Shown here: positions 22,535-35,852 of the stretch, piece by piece
Layout: each line of letters begins with the position of its first letter
How positions within the stretch are numbered: position 1 is the first letter of the stretch
Notes under the pieces: generated by a model
Databases searched by the model: none
What the model was told of the DNA's origin: nothing
What the model saw: the letters and a program-made list of their open reading frames with translations, nothing else
Translations under genes and position numbers: made by a program
NCBI RefSeq assembly: GCF_051020985.1
Contig: NC_135008.1
Location: forward strand, 5,270,001-5,334,000
Origin: Nomia melanderi
Lineage: Eukaryota > Arthropoda > Insecta > Hymenoptera > Halictidae
Reading direction: 5' to 3'
Length of the DNA stretch: 64,000 bases

Positions 22535-25252
22535 TCGCGGGAAATCGAATCGCGTTCGATAAAACGATCTTCGTCGCGACGACGAGCAGAATACTGTAGC
22601 AGTTACACCGCGATCGATGTGTGAGGAGGGAAACGGAAGTGAGCCGAAAGGAGTCAACGGAGCGCGAGCGGATCATCGGTGCAAGCGTAATGGGGGACTA
22701 CGTTGATTGAATAACTGCGACGCGGAGTTTCAGGAAATGAGAAAGGCGGTTAAGTTCGTGCGGGATTGGGCGATTAATAGAGTCTCTAATCCGCGGAACT
22801 CGTGTCGCCCGATTAAGGCAATCTCGGCCGGGAACTTTGACTCTAATTCCGCGCCGCGAACGTTTCATCCTTAATCGCGTCGTCTCCTCCGGTTCCCGAG
22901 AAAGTATTCCTATTCGATCCGCTCAGGCCGTATAGTTTACTTAGCGTAAACGTTTCACTTTTAGCGCGAGGACGATCGCCGAGCCTCGCGGCTTCATTAT
23001 CCCCGAACGCAACGAGGATTCGGATTTCCACGGTGAAACGGAGAAACTGCGATCGAATGAAACTTTATTTCCAGCAAGCATCGCCTTCGGAGAATAATAG
23101 AAAATGTAAAAGTAAATCTTACCCCTCTAAACGCTCAAAGATCCGCTGTGTAATTATTATTTCAATCTTCGCAGTTTCACATTAGAAAGCATCCTCCGCG
23201 TTAAGGTATCCGAAAGAAATCAAGTCACTCCGGTGAAACGCTTATTACGAAAATATTCAGCGGAACGATACATCGAATGATGAACGAGCGGCCGAGTGAT
23301 CCTGGAGACTCGGGATATTCGGACGGGGACAGGTTATCCGTCCTTGAATCGTTCGCCTGGAACTCTTCGACTCGCTTTAACGGCGGCGCGCAGGGAACAT
23401 CTCATCTATCTTATCTCAACAATGTTACCCACGCACGCTCGAAGATCGATGACCTACGAGGCTGTTCCCTCCGCGAGCGGAACGAGTCCGCCGCGTCGCG
23501 GGCGAAGCCGGCACCGCGGCGAGATCGGATCGAGAACACTTCTGTCCGATAAGTCACGCGACCGGCGCCGGGAAAAATTCGGATCCCCGCCCGTGACGGA
23601 TTAAACGGCCGGCATCGCGTTAATTGCCGGGCTCCGTCGCGGGGTAATCAGATCGTCAAGTCAGCGAAAGTGCGCTAACTGTGCCGCATAACTCTTTGCG
23701 CTCCGATTGCCGGCGGATTCCGTTCGAAGACACCGAGATCGACGGATGCTTTCCATTTCTCCGCGAGGTTTCCGCCTCGCGGGATCGTAAACAACGCTCG
23801 ATCGACTGCTCCGACACTCGGATTTATGCCCGTTGTTCCATTCCGTGGATGTCGACGGGCCGGGAAAGTCTTCTGGATGAATCACCGCGTTTCCTGAGGG
23901 ACGATCCGGCGAGACCGCTCCGCCTTGGGTTGAGTTATCGTCAGTATAATTTTGTTATTCGCACGGCACTGTTTTCCGTAGTCCGGGTCGCCCTCGTTGT
24001 TCCCAGTCGTAGCTGTTGCGTGACTTCAATCGGATCCTGTGACTTAATTTACCGGAGTCGGAGGAATATTTTAGCGCTGAAATCGGTGATAGTTGAATAC
24101 GTTACAATGCAATTACTCCATTTCTCTCCGGCGGTATTATATAAAGGAAAGTTTCTTTAAAGTAATTAACGCGTTAGACTCGAAAGTTACCCGCTAGTTA
24201 AAGTATTTCGAATTCTCTGATGAGGTGATATCTGAAACTAACTCGAAGAGAAATCACACGTTAATTAAACGAAGCCATTTAATCTCAATATTTTACATAT
24301 CGACGCATCACGCTTTCATATCGAGTATAACATTTCATCGTTCGACTGTATCGAATCAAGTGCTCACGGAGAACCGCCTACAGAGTTAAAAAGAACTTCC
24401 GCGATGCGTATTTTCTAGTTTCGCAATATCGGTTAGTCCGCTGAAAATAGGACGACGTATTGGAACAAGTCGTAGCCAATAAAACCGCAATCTTCGTCGC
24501 GTTGTAAAAGAGGACTGCTCGGAGGTGGGGGGGTAGAAAAGAGAACGACGATCGGATCAGTTGCATATTACAAAACGTTAGATAAGCTTTATTAGCCGAT
24601 ATTTTACAGTTCACGGTCACGGCCGCGCAATCAGCGTCCGCGGAACGTGTTCAGTAGTCGGGGTCGAGCGTAGAGGCGCCGCGTTATCTCGAATTCCCGA
24701 ATCCAGCTCGCGTTGCGCGTTTCCCGGAATCCGCGGGAGAGATTATCCTGGCAACAGGAAACAGCGGGGCCGCTTCCGGGTAAAAAGAAACGAAGAGCTC
24801 GAGGACGCCGCTCGCGCGCTCGACGGGGCGCCTGTTCGATGCGACGGACTTCTGTGTAGCCCGCGACGCAATTACTTAACACTTTACCTAACGGATCCGT
24901 GGAATGGATACTCGTCGCTAATCCCGCGACGCGTTACCTTGATTCAATGAAAAAGCAATTATAAAAGTCAACACGTGAACGGTACCACGACTGATACGAC
25001 GTCGATCGATAAGCGGTGAATTCGAAGATTCCGGTGGATGAGGAGCTTACCAATGGAAATCCGATTTCTCGGATACAGGTGAGTGATTTCTGGCCGAGAG
25101 ATTTAGTGATTCGGATCACGATAGGTAAAGTGTTCACGTGTAATGCAACGTACGATCGGGTAGCACCTTAAGTCTTAAGTAGAGAGAGGTGTAGAGGCTG
25201 CCGCGGCTCCGAGGAAACGTCGACGCGTCCGTCGGTTGCGTTCCCCGGTCGT
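22535..25252. other. 3' flank of the GRXCR gene; no other gene supported
   Basis: The part next to 25253 is presumably the GRXCR 3' UTR. Frames at 23277-24160 are GC-driven and lack support. Confidence 0.4.
24588..24593 (-). terminator. Possible polyadenylation signal of the GRXCR gene
   Basis: AATAAA on the minus strand about 660 bases past the GRXCR stop codon. It is the first canonical hexamer I noticed downstream. No transcript evidence is available, and AATAAA occurs often by chance in AT-rich DNA. Confidence 0.25.
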
Positions 25253-25426
25253 TCAGCAATGGGGACAGCGTATCAGGCCGTTCACGTCGCACTTCGCGCA
25301 CTTCAGCGCGACGAATTCCGCCGTGAAGTCGTTGCGGTGCACGGACCTCTTGCTCCCGTTGCAAATCGGGCAGAGCTGCCACTGGTAGCCGCCGCAGAAG
25401 AGGCACACGGTGCACGCGTCGTCGCT
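25253..25426 (-). CDS. Grxcr1: GRXCR-family protein, coding exon 4 (cysteine-rich C terminus and stop)
   Basis: Last coding exon: 57 codons plus TGA (25255-25253), after acceptor tttcaatttgcag. It encodes the zinc-ribbon/DnaJ-like cysteine domain: CLFC, CPIC, CAKC and CPHC pairs with the family signature GSKRSVHRNDFTAEFVALKC between the second and third. The chain ends right at the last cysteine, as in the family. Four CxxC pairs are enough to hold two zinc ions. Joined to exons 1-3 this gives a product of about 726 residues. Downstream on the minus strand there is a run of non-coding DNA, presumably 3' UTR. Confidence 0.96.
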   Translation of the reverse strand, partial: SDDACTVCLFCGGYQWQLCPICNGSKRSVHRNDFTAEFVALKCAKCDVNGLIRCPHC

Positions 25427-28400
25427 CTGCAAATTGAAACATCAATCATATTTTCTCCGTCGTTCCGTGGTTCGTCGATTCTCGCGGAAGAACGACGCGC
25501 CGGAACGCGCGCGATCATCGCGCCGGTTTTCTTATCGCACCGCCGGTCGACGGTTCGCGACGATTATTGGACGCAATCGACGGTTCGAGGTAATTCCGAG
25601 ATAAGCGGCACAACGGCGCGACGCTTCATTAAACTTTTACCGCGACGAATTTCGCGGGCAACCGTGTTCGTCGCGAGGCATAAAACCCGCGGTCTAATTA
25701 CCGGGTAAATTGAATTGCAACGATGGCAGCGGTGATTAGCGGCATTTTAAACGACGCAGACTTGACATCCAGTTTAATTAGGAATCCAAGCCTGTTAGGC
25801 AGTTTCGTGGGCGGTGTAATTGCAAAGTGACGGGGTAATACGGTTATCGGGGCTGTAGGACGCCGCGCACCGCCGCGCGATACAATTTAACGCGAGTTGT
25901 ATGACTAACGAGTTCGAAAGGGCAACGCGGAGGCCAACGGCGGACGACGTCGATTGAGAGATCCAGCCACCGCTCGGCTGCGACGCTTGCTTCGGCACTT
26001 CCTCTCGCGCCGGTGGCTGCGGTCGGAAAAGTGGGATTGTTTAGAGGGCCGTAAAACACGCGTGACAATCTCGATTCCACGTTAATTTCGAACCCGTGCG
26101 GTCTCGACGACGGCCGCTGGCGCAACTTGACTTTCACTTTTATTCATTTTCAGCCGCATAACTTGGGAAAAATTCGCGGCAGTGTCGACAACACGAGAAA
26201 CGACGCGATCGCGCCGTTCGGCTTCGAATAACATGGACCGATGAATTTCGCGGTATGTGGCAAACTATTTTATTCGATTCCGACGCAACTATCGGAAGAA
26301 TGTTCTAACAATATTATCGCCAGTATTGATTTATTCCATCGGGAAGCAGGCGAGTATATCTGTTTGCTTTGCAACGGGAAATTAACATTCCACCGGTGGT
26401 ATCGCAAGAAAACAGGTTGGAAGTTTGATTTCTTGAAGCATTGTTGTTGGAAAACTGTTCATCGATAAATGGAGTCTACCGGAGTATCGACACAAAGTCG
26501 ATACACGATTCTACGGGGAAAGTTTCACCTGAGCCTGGATGACGGTATACGCTTGGCATTCGACGCGTTAATGAAATAAACTATACACCGGTCGCGCGGC
26601 GCGCGTTTGTTGCACGGGCCGAAGATGAGAATAGCGATGATACGTTACGCAACAGTTGCGTAAAGATCGCCGGGGAAAGGATGCGCCGGTGGGCGTCGTT
26701 TAATTATGCATTTTTCCGATGCAACGAACCCTTCGCGTGCCCATTCGGATTTCAAAGAAACGAGTCACGTGCCCGATCGATACGCTTCAACCGTCGATCG
26801 GCGAAACGGAACAAAGCCCGTCGACGGTTTTCCCCTTTATTTTCGTCCCTCGGTGCGTTGCGTATTCCCGGCGTAAAATATTTCACCGCGAGGAAGCTAA
26901 TCAGATGAACTTGCACAATTTACCGCCGCGGAACAAGTTAATCATCTTTCAGCTCCGTTTACTTTATCTGCCCGTTAAAGCTGATTAAAGTTGCCGACCT
27001 TGAGGCATACTTGACGCAGCCACTTTGAATGTTGAACGCTGTAAACTGTCGCCTCGATCTCTTCCTGACATATTTCTTGCGTGTCTGTCTACGGTCGCGG
27101 AAGAACAGCTTTTTTCTATCAGCCCGGCAAGAAACTTTAATCACCGCCATTACCATTCGCGTGTCCCGTCAATGAAAAGCGAGCAGGAGGACTCGAATAA
27201 AAGCGCAGGGCGAAACCTGGCCGCGCGGAAAATTGAATGAGGAACGAGCCAGCCATGCCCGGCGATCGCAATTGAGGATTCAAGCACCGATGGACCTCCC
27301 GCGGGACAAATGAAATCAAAAGGGAAACTCATATCCAGCTGCCGTTTTTCGCGGCGGGCAATATCACTTTTCACGCTGGAACTGCAATTTCCGTAGAATT
27401 CTTCTGTCTCTTTATAATCATTGGAGATATAGGCATTCTCTAGTAAATTGTAAAATCAATTTCTATATTTGTATAACAGCAATAAAAGGTACTATCTATC
27501 TCAATAAGAATTCTTACATTTGTCTACACGTACCGTCGAAATCGGCGCATATCAGAATCAACAGGTATTGAAACGTTTTCGTTGTTTAATTGCTAATCCC
27601 ACATTTATGTAACATTTTAGATATAACACAAATCCAAACTAAAATTTACAAAATCGAATTATTCTTTTCCGTAAGTTAGAAATTTTGCTGTAATCGATGT
27701 TTAAAGCTATATCAATATAATCACCGATGCTCGCGTTTTTAGTAGCTGAAATTTACGCGGCGTTCATTAAGGTACGCAAATTATTTCTGCGAACGGACAT
27801 CGAAGCGTTAACGTCCGGCCACAGGCAGCACAGGGTTGAGGGTTGCGGAAGGAGCACCGGTGAAGTGACAGTGGCAGCAGAAACAGTGTAAACGACCTTT
27901 ACTCGCTGCAAGGTAAACCTCAATTGCTACGACATCGAAATTTATGATCGCCGTGGAAAAGGAAGGTGGCGGCAGATATCGTCGGATAAAAGTGAAAGGA
28001 TCGTACAACCTTGCGTTCGCGATGGATTGCGGTGCACGGGCCGCGCGGAGTCAGCGCAGGCGCTCGGGTTCCTTTATGCGGGCAGTCATATGCCCGAGAC
28101 ACCGGTGTTCCATTCTTCTACGCAGCACAGATATCCCGAGGAGACGCGGACAAGCTCGCCTCGTGAGAGCGCGCGCGCGGAATTCTCGGAAACGACGCGA
28201 GATTCCTCGAGAGTCGAATAATTCTCGTATGGAGGGACAGCCGGGCGGTCGCGCCGCCGTCGACGAGTTTGCGCGACGTTTCGAGAAGTTTCGGTGTACC
28301 GTGTTTCCTCGTCGAACGCGCGCACCGAACGAGACTTGGAAATTTAACCCTTCGCGAACGAAGATCCTCTGAAATACATGAAACCCTCAACGGGCGAAGC

Positions 28401-28657
28401 TAAATTATGCATCAATTACTCGAACGATAGAAAAATACGAAACTACGCAATGATCTCTTGACATTCGAGTGATTAAATCATTTGCTTACGACTCAGTCTT
28501 CCGAATATGAAAGTTCCATCTCGTCGTAACGTCGACATTCGTCCGTAAAGGGTTAGAGACGGTCCTCGGGGAATAGGATAAACAAGATTCCCGGGAAGAG
28601 GGGTGAAAAATTTCGCCAATTTATGGGCGACGGGATTAATATGCAACTTTTAATTAC
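25427..28657 (-). other. Intron 3 of the GRXCR gene (about 3.2 kb)
   Basis: The intron starts GTAATT and ends TTTGCAG on the minus strand. It holds one diverged family A MITE (28343-28555). The AT-rich part at 27400-27780 shows no gene. Confidence 0.85.
28343..28555 (+). mobile_element. TTAA MITE family A-like, diverged
   Basis: TTTAACCCTTCGCGAACGAAG at the left and CGTCCGTAAAGGGTTA at the right. The interior is poorly conserved. It lies in GRXCR intron 3, about 100 bases from exon 3. Confidence 0.45.
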
Positions 28658-28723
28658 CTGGTACGGCTTGAGCATGTCCCTCAGTTCGCCGGACTCGTTG
28701 AGTCGCTCGACGGTGTCAAATCC
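28658..28723 (-). CDS. Grxcr1: GRXCR-family protein, coding exon 3 (end of glutaredoxin fold)
   Basis: This 22-codon exon reads GFDTVERLNESGELRDMLKP plus Tyr-Gln (residues about 648-669). It is bounded by acceptor ctttcctgttgcag and donor CAG|GTAATT, both phase 0. It supplies the last helix of the glutaredoxin fold directly after the HIG of exon 2, giving the family's typical IDGQHIGGFD-VERLNESGEL-LKPY run. It is too short to stand out alone. The exact phase match to both neighbours and the motif continuity make it convincing. Confidence 0.95.
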
Positions 28724-31700
28724 CTGCAACAGGAAAGAAGTTTTAATGACTGCGAGACCGCCGTGTCTTCGTATTAATAAAAGTCGTAGACGTAAAGGGG
28801 CGGGGAGGGAGGCAACGCGAATTTCTGAAGTTTCGCTGTCCCGTGTCTCCGTCTGGCGCGCAGGCTCGCGAGAATCTGCGGCAGCGTAATGGATTATTAC
28901 GGCGAGTACATCGTTATTGCGGTACCGCGTCGCGGGTATTACGCTTTTCCGTGGACGCGTACGCGAGAGGAAAATCGTATTAAGATATTTACGACGCAGA
29001 TAACAGGGTCTGTAATCACTTCGGCGTGCTGTTATGCAATTTGCCGTGGTTCACGGCGTTTAATCGTCAACCGTTCGGCGGTATCGCGTGAACGCGGCAA
29101 CGGCTGACGGCGGCGGACATTTTACGAAGCTCCGCGGTTTAAACGATCGCGCACTCGAACGGCTTCCAGGTGGTTCGCGGGCTCCGGTGACTTCTTCCGT
29201 TCGTTCCCGTCTTGTTTCCAGAAGAGAAACTTTCACGATCGTGTTCCGGAGAATACGACCAGTTCCGCGAGAGCCGCGTCGAAGCGTGTTTCGTCGTGTT
29301 CAAGGTAAGTTCGCGCGAACGCTACAGCGTTTCGCAATGAGTCATAGGTATTAGCCGACGATTCGACTCGGCTCTCGAAGCGTTGTCCTGTTTCGGAGGA
29401 TCGAAAGCGTCGAAGGACACGCGGCGTTACTGGCCAAGCCCAGGAAACGTCCGGAGCCGTTTTTACGGCCGATGTTCGCGCCGGCTGTCGCAACGGCATT
29501 ACGAAAAGGAACGATTGATGCCTTTCACCGAACGCGGTCCGCGTTTCTAATCCGTCAACGGCCGACCAGGAAGGAAAAATCCGCGAAGGGAACGGCGAAT
29601 CGATGCCAACAATGCGAATCTATTCATCGGCGACCGATTACTGCTCGATGGGACTTAGCACTGGAACCACCGGATGGCTCGAAACGAAAACGTGCCGATA
29701 TTGGGAAATTGTTGAAGACGTTCATGTAACAATACCTAATCTGAGTGATACCTTTTGTAAAGAAACTTTGAAGTCGATTTAACCCTTTGCACTCGAGAGA
29801 TACAGCAAAACTATAAAGTTGAATATTTAGTATTTTTATGAAACTTTGTATTGCTATAGGAAATATTTAATTAAAATAGCTTTGTAGCTTAATTTATCTG
29901 TGAACTATCGTTAAATTAGTTTCAAACAGTGTCGTCTGTATCTCGTCGAAAAATGTTAAATATTTCCAGTGAACTGTCGAGTGCAAAGGGTTAAGTGCTC
30001 GGTAGTTTTAACGTTAATCCTTGCTTCCTTATATCTAGATATTCAAACCTTAGCAACTCGACGATCTAGATGAAAATCTCGACTTAGATCTAGAAGACCT
30101 AGAACTTTCTTCTCATCTCGGAAATAACAAAGAGAACTAACAGACTCAATCCTTGCATAAAATATAAATTTCCCTATCCCTTCATCGAGCGTGCACGACA
30201 TTCTCATTCTCGTTCGCGAGCAAAACCAAGCAGAAACGCACGAAAAATCCGGAATTTAATAACACCCATCGAGGTTAGTGCCAACGGGCACGATCCCCGC
30301 GGAGCCTTTTCACTTTCCGCGCAACAATTTACCTATCCTCGTAAAGCGGGGACCGATATTACTCGGCAACCCGTTTCAGCGAGCCTCTAAGCGCGCTCTC
30401 CTAAACGCGCCGCGCTCATCTGCGAGCATAAAACGGCGGGCCGGCGATGAAATGAAATCCGTTGTCCCGCGGGTATCCGACGCGCGCTCGGATCGGCGGG
30501 GATGGCTGTCCATAACAGGACGATCGAATGCATGGAAATCGCGCGGCGTGGTCGAGGAGGAATGCAGTCGGAGCACGGCCTCTCGGCTCGCGCGCGTTCG
30601 CTCGCGAGAGGCCGGGGAGACGGCGGGCCCGTAATGCCGTGTAACGCAAGCGGCTTCGCCTTTCTCTCTTCCTCTCCCTCCGCCGGCGGACAGGCGTCTC
30701 TCTCGATCGCCCACCGGCCTTGGAGCGGTCTGACATTTCGCTTTTACGCGCGTATCCGCGCCCCACAGCTGACGACTGTCGCGAGTCGGCGGAGATGAGC
30801 CTACTTTGATAGAGTCGGCGCGGCGGACGGAGGGGCGAAGGGAGTTCCCTCTCTGTGTTTTGGTTGTTTATTTACTTGAAAATCTTGTGGGAAATATATT
30901 CCAGGCAATAAAGCGTACGGTGTAACAGGGGAGTTGCGCGATGGGTAGACCGTGGATTTTTATGCATCCATGGGAGATTTGGAGATGCAATACGATTGTT
31001 ACAAACAATCTGCGAAGTTTTCTCTATCGTGCTCTCAAACGTTAGTATAAAGATTGATATAATGAATATTCGCTCGAAGACACGCAGTTATGACGCGAAC
31101 GAAATATTGATGTTATCAGTGATTTAATCTGATTGTAAGTATCGTCGATCCTGCAAGAATAACACGAGTCGAAAGTGTACACGACGAGACGCGCGTTCTT
31201 CAACTATGAGCAATTATACTGGCATTCCTTCCAGGCGCCTTCTTCCTATCAACGCGTAACCGGCGATGTCCCGGGAAATTGGGCAATTGCGGCCGGTCGA
31301 TGATTGAACCGGGCACACTCCGGGCCTCGGCTACGTGTCACGCAAGCGGAATCGATTTCGGGGGATCCCGGGTTACCGAGACTTCGTCGGACCTCGAACG
31401 CCGAGGAACGCGGCGAAGATTGTGCAATCGAATTTTCGTCCGACGTTCGATACAGAAAGTCGCGCGAAACGAAGTCACGGGAGATACTGATTCGATTGGC
31501 GACGGAGGGAAAGAATGGAATTGATTCGCAGCTGAAACGCGAGCCGATGCTTCGAATTGGATATGTTCCGCGGGGCTTACCGCAGCTGAATTTTAAATGT
31601 TTCCGCGTGACGTTCCGGGATCGATTTCGAAGCTAACGCAAGCGATCGAGCGATTCTGCACGGACGAGTCGGACGAGAGTGTGAAATGGCTGCGATTCGA

Positions 31701-34700
31701 TCGAGACAGGCGAAGAGCTTCGGGTTAGGTGGGTTAAAAACTGTCCCGCCCTTCGCTTAGCTTTTTACGCACGGTGGGACATATTTTAATCCACCTCGAA
31801 AAGTTGTAATTACCGATAGTCATGCAGTTCAATATTTTATTTAAGGTTTTGTCTAGTTGGCAGTGCTACGAAGTAAATGCGTAAATGAAAGCAAAAATGT
31901 ATACACGTGAAAATGCATTAGTTGTTGGGACTGTTGTGATTAATTTTGGCGAATTGCGTGGTGAATTCCGCGCAGCTTGGGCTGCAGCTGATGTCGAATA
32001 ATACCCGAACGCTCGATTTTCAGACGACAAAGTCGAAGTTCAAGTTCGTACGAAGTTCGCTGGGAAAGGGATGAAACGGACGCTCGAGATTCGTGCCTCG
32101 CCGTTCTCATCCTTCTGTTTTCCTCTCCTTTCGCTTTTAAACATCGGCACGACGGTGTTGGCATGCGGAATGCGCGGTCGAGACGCGCATCGAATTTCAA
32201 GGAATAAATATAGCGCTGGTTCAGCGACAGCGCGGGCAAGGGGAAAAAATGAATGTTCTGAACGCAACGCTACTCACGTAATTGTGTCGCATTTCCATTA
32301 CGAAAGAATTCCATCGCGAATGAAATCGCGAGAGGCGACTCGACGCGAGCCGGCCGTTTATGAATATTTTACAACGATTGCGAGTAGCTGCGAGCCGTCT
32401 TCCGTTATCGTCTATTTCCATTGACCAACATTGGCCGCGAGCCGAGCACTCGGCGCGCATTAATTATACCGCTGTCTTATCGCGTACCGTTAATTAGGCC
32501 AAGGCGACGACTACGTCTAATCCGATTATTACATGGGCGCGTACACACGTCGCGAGGATCCTTGTCGAAATTTCACCGCGACTATAGTTTTCTCGAGTCG
32601 CTCGACGTTTCTAGTCGATTCTCCGATCCAGAACGTTCCTCGTTTCTTCCATCCTGTCGACTTCGACGGTAACTTTACGGATATTCGGTGAAAAATGTGT
32701 TCCACTGTTTCTAGAAAAATTAGTGATCGTCCATTTACATCTTGGCGATTAGAGGTTTGAAGATTAGGATACATATTCCAGCAGTCGCATCGATGAAAAT
32801 CGAAGAAAACCATTGCCAAACACAAGAAATACTCTCATCGAACGACGACACACTCGGTGTCTCGATAATCACGGTACACCTAGGAACAAATTGCCTTCGT
32901 CTGCAAAAGTAGGACAGAACCGAAGAAAGAAATTTTTACGACCGAAGGTTTCATTATCCAGGAAATTGAATTCAGATAATCGTCGGGTGCCCGAGCAATT
33001 GAATAACGCGCGGCTAGCGTGTCTGATCATTGCTTACCGATTCTACTTACGTGGCTACGATACGCACGGCCGCCGCGTTTGACTTTCGATTTTCGAGTTT
33101 CCGAAGAATCGAACCTTTTGCAAGCGGATCCTATCCCGCAGCTTTCCAGTCGCGTTTCGTCCGATACACCCCGTACAATTGGACTGTAAGAATGTCGAAG
33201 GCCGCCCGTAATTACAGTGAACGATACTTGCAAGCTTTTGCTTCGCTGATCCACTGAATTGCTCTTGTTCGAGAGGCATTACAGAGCACCTTTTAACGGA
33301 ATCGATCGGAACCGATCACGCACTGGCTCTATCGCTAATGATTCCCGAGGGAATTCATTACAGGCCGTAACGAAGACCGAGGTAAACGTTTCGACTGAAA
33401 AATCAACTCCTTCGATACACCGTTCAATGTCAATCAGCGATTGAGGAAACCCATTCCATTCGGAGCGTGTTCGTCGGAAGCGATGTGAACTACGATAAGA
33501 AGTTTCGAAAGGACAAAGAATCGACGTAATAAAGTACTCGCAAACAAAGCTCCGTTTGAATGTTCCGTATCGCGATATTAACGTAATCCACTGCGAATCG
33601 CCACGCGAACGAACATTCTCAGCTCTGTAATAACCTATTAAACAATTCTCGAGTCTCGCAGCCAGTTCCGCACACTGTAATACGATTATTAGCAACGTGT
33701 ACCCGCGAGCGCGACTGAAACGTAAATACACCGACGTGAAACTTTCTTCGAACACTCGACCAAGGTAAAAGTATCGCCGTGAACGTAAGCAGAAAACCAG
33801 CACGGGACGCGTACAATAATTCGCGAAACGACTATCGCGAGGAAAATGCCGGGTCGAAATAATCTGTTCCGTTCAGTGGGAACACCGAAACTGAAAACCT
33901 CCAACTGTATCGCGATTTCACGTGTCCAGTGGCCACTAGATCCCGTTGCAGCGGCCCGGAATTCTGTTATGAGTTTACTTACGCTCTGTGTTTCGGAATT
34001 TAACGATCTATCCCAGAAACCGGAATTGCTTTCGCGTTCCATCGGCGCGCTCCCTTTTGTAATTCAACGAACAATCGCGACGACGATCGAATTACTTTTT
34101 ACGATATCCTTTTTCCAGCGGGGCACGGAAAGAAATTCCCGACCGCAGCTGAGAAATTCGCACCGACACGTCCGCCCATTAAACGGCCGTATCGCCGACG
34201 CTCGCGGGGACGTAATCAATTTCACATCTGTCGATCACGGATGAAAGGTCGACACACGCGGCCGACGCGCGCCGAAGGAGCTCTTTGCGTTGCGCAACGG
34301 CGCGCCGCCGGTCGCAGATTTCCGGTTGCCGGCCCGCTCGAAACGAGCCGTCGATCATCTTTAACATTTCGCGGCTTCGGCGCTCTCGCCGCGGCGTCCT
34401 CTCGACTTTCTCGATCGTTCAATAACCATCGATTATGTAACCCGACATCGGCCTTGCGAGAAATTCGCGCGTGCGTGTAACAGTCGGACGATAGGAATGG
34501 CCACGCAGAAAAAACCTGGATGCAATTAGGCAAGCTTTTTGCGCGCGAGGAAATTTTAATTACAAGCGGACCGACTAATTTTATGGTTGGTCTGCTGGTT
34601 TTACGCGGAGTACGGCGGGTTAATAAATTCCACGCGAACCGATGGAACTAATTTCCTAAATTGATTAATGGAAATTAATATCTGCGTAAGAGTTCCCGTT

Positions 34701-35618
34701 CATGACTGTTTCCGAGGCGGTTTCAATGCACTCTTTTCGGTGTTCTTGAGATTTTTTCTATGCAATTCGGTTAAGCAAGATCTCGTATTATCGTTACAAG
34801 AAAATGCATCAAGCAATCATTATGTTGATGATAGCTGCGTTATTTCGCGATATTTTGCAAGGATAAGTTGCAGGATCGACGAACGTCGAACGCATCGCCG
34901 GCAGATGCTCACGTTTTGTTATTTAACGCTGTTCAACTGATAACTGTAAAACGCGTGTCTTATCGAGGCGGGACACGTGCGCTCGGTAGATTGTTCCGAT
35001 AATTTGCAGCGAGCAAAGTTTCACGTCAATTAAAGGGTTAGTTACCTGCCCGTGATGTGGACTGCATTCAGCGCGGATAATTATCCTCGGCTCGATTAAT
35101 TGACCATTACGGGAGCAGCTATTCAATGAGACTTCTGATTGTGTTGTCCTCAGGTGGGCGTACGCGTAGGTGAAATTACGATAAAATAAACAATCCGAAG
35201 ATTGAAACCGGCTTTTATTAGAGCCCCTTTCCTATCGAGAATCTCAAGAGTGGATTCAACGTTTGCCACTTAAGATGATGGATCGTAGGAACTCCTTCGA
35301 CAGAAGGTGAAACGCGAAAAGATTCATCCTTAATTCCTTAAGCAACATTGAAAGATTCCACCTGTTCGAAGATTTCAATTGTACGAACGTCGAACGTTCA
35401 ATGCTCTATTCTAGCCATTCAGACTCGAACGTTTTATTCAACGCGTCATCCGTGGACCGCGACTTTTCGTGTATTCGTACTCCACAAAAGTCTTCGACGT
35501 TCAGAAGACTGAAGATCCTGACAAAGCCTAACTTTATATTACCGTACACTTCTTTCATTGTCAATCTTTAAAAGGGAAGCTTGAAAACCTGCGTTCCGAT
35601 CGTTAGGGATCTACGTAC
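28724..35618 (-). other. Intron 2 of the GRXCR gene (about 6.9 kb)
   Basis: The intron starts GTACGT and ends TTGCAG on the minus strand. It contains one complete family A MITE (29779-29994) and, on the plus strand, a weak exon-like segment at 29222-29304. Nothing else could be supported. Confidence 0.85.
29779..29994 (+). mobile_element. TTAA MITE family A, complete copy
   Basis: TTAACCCTTTGCACTCGAGA at the left and GTCGAGTGCAAAGGGTTAA at the right, with TTAA intact on both sides. The interior is very close to the 1061-1300 copy (CAGCAAAACTATAAAGTTGA, ATCTGTGAACTATCGTTAAA). It may be one of the younger copies. It lies in GRXCR intron 2. Confidence 0.85.
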
Positions 35619-35852
35619 CCCGATGTGTTGTCCATCGATGAAGAGCTGAGGCAATTGTATCGTCGACAGGCCGAGGCGATCCCTCAATTCGGCCTGCAAT
35701 TCTGCATCGCCGAACAGGTCCAGCTCGTCGTACTTGACCATGTGCGTCCTGAGGATCTGCTTCACTTTCTTGCAGTTGTAGAAGGTTTTTCTAACGATGC
35801 CGGAGGTCGTCGTGTAGACCACCACCTTGCCCAGCTCCTTCTTTATGTACGC
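35619..35852 (-). CDS. Grxcr1: GRXCR-family protein, coding exon 2 (glutaredoxin fold)
   Basis: This 78-codon exon (residues about 570-647) carries most of the glutaredoxin-like fold. It opens after a ggtttcag acceptor with AYIKKELGKVVVYTTTSGI, the first beta strand. It continues with a helix (KKVKQILRTHMVKYDELDLF) and the cis-proline loop LPQLFIDGQHIG, and ends at a strong donor GGG|GTACGT. Both ends are phase 0. The place where classical glutaredoxins have CPYC reads SGIV, so a thiol-disulfide activity of the usual kind is unlikely. The single cysteine further on (FYNCKK) is not in the CxxC position. Codon usage is strongly GC at third positions, unlike the surrounding intron. Family assignment is firm from the cis-Pro loop and the following exons. 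Confidence 0.95.

Noticed and set aside
33279..33803. A 174-codon minus-strand frame in GRXCR intron 2
   Set aside because: No start context, splice signal or recognisable motif. Length alone is not enough.
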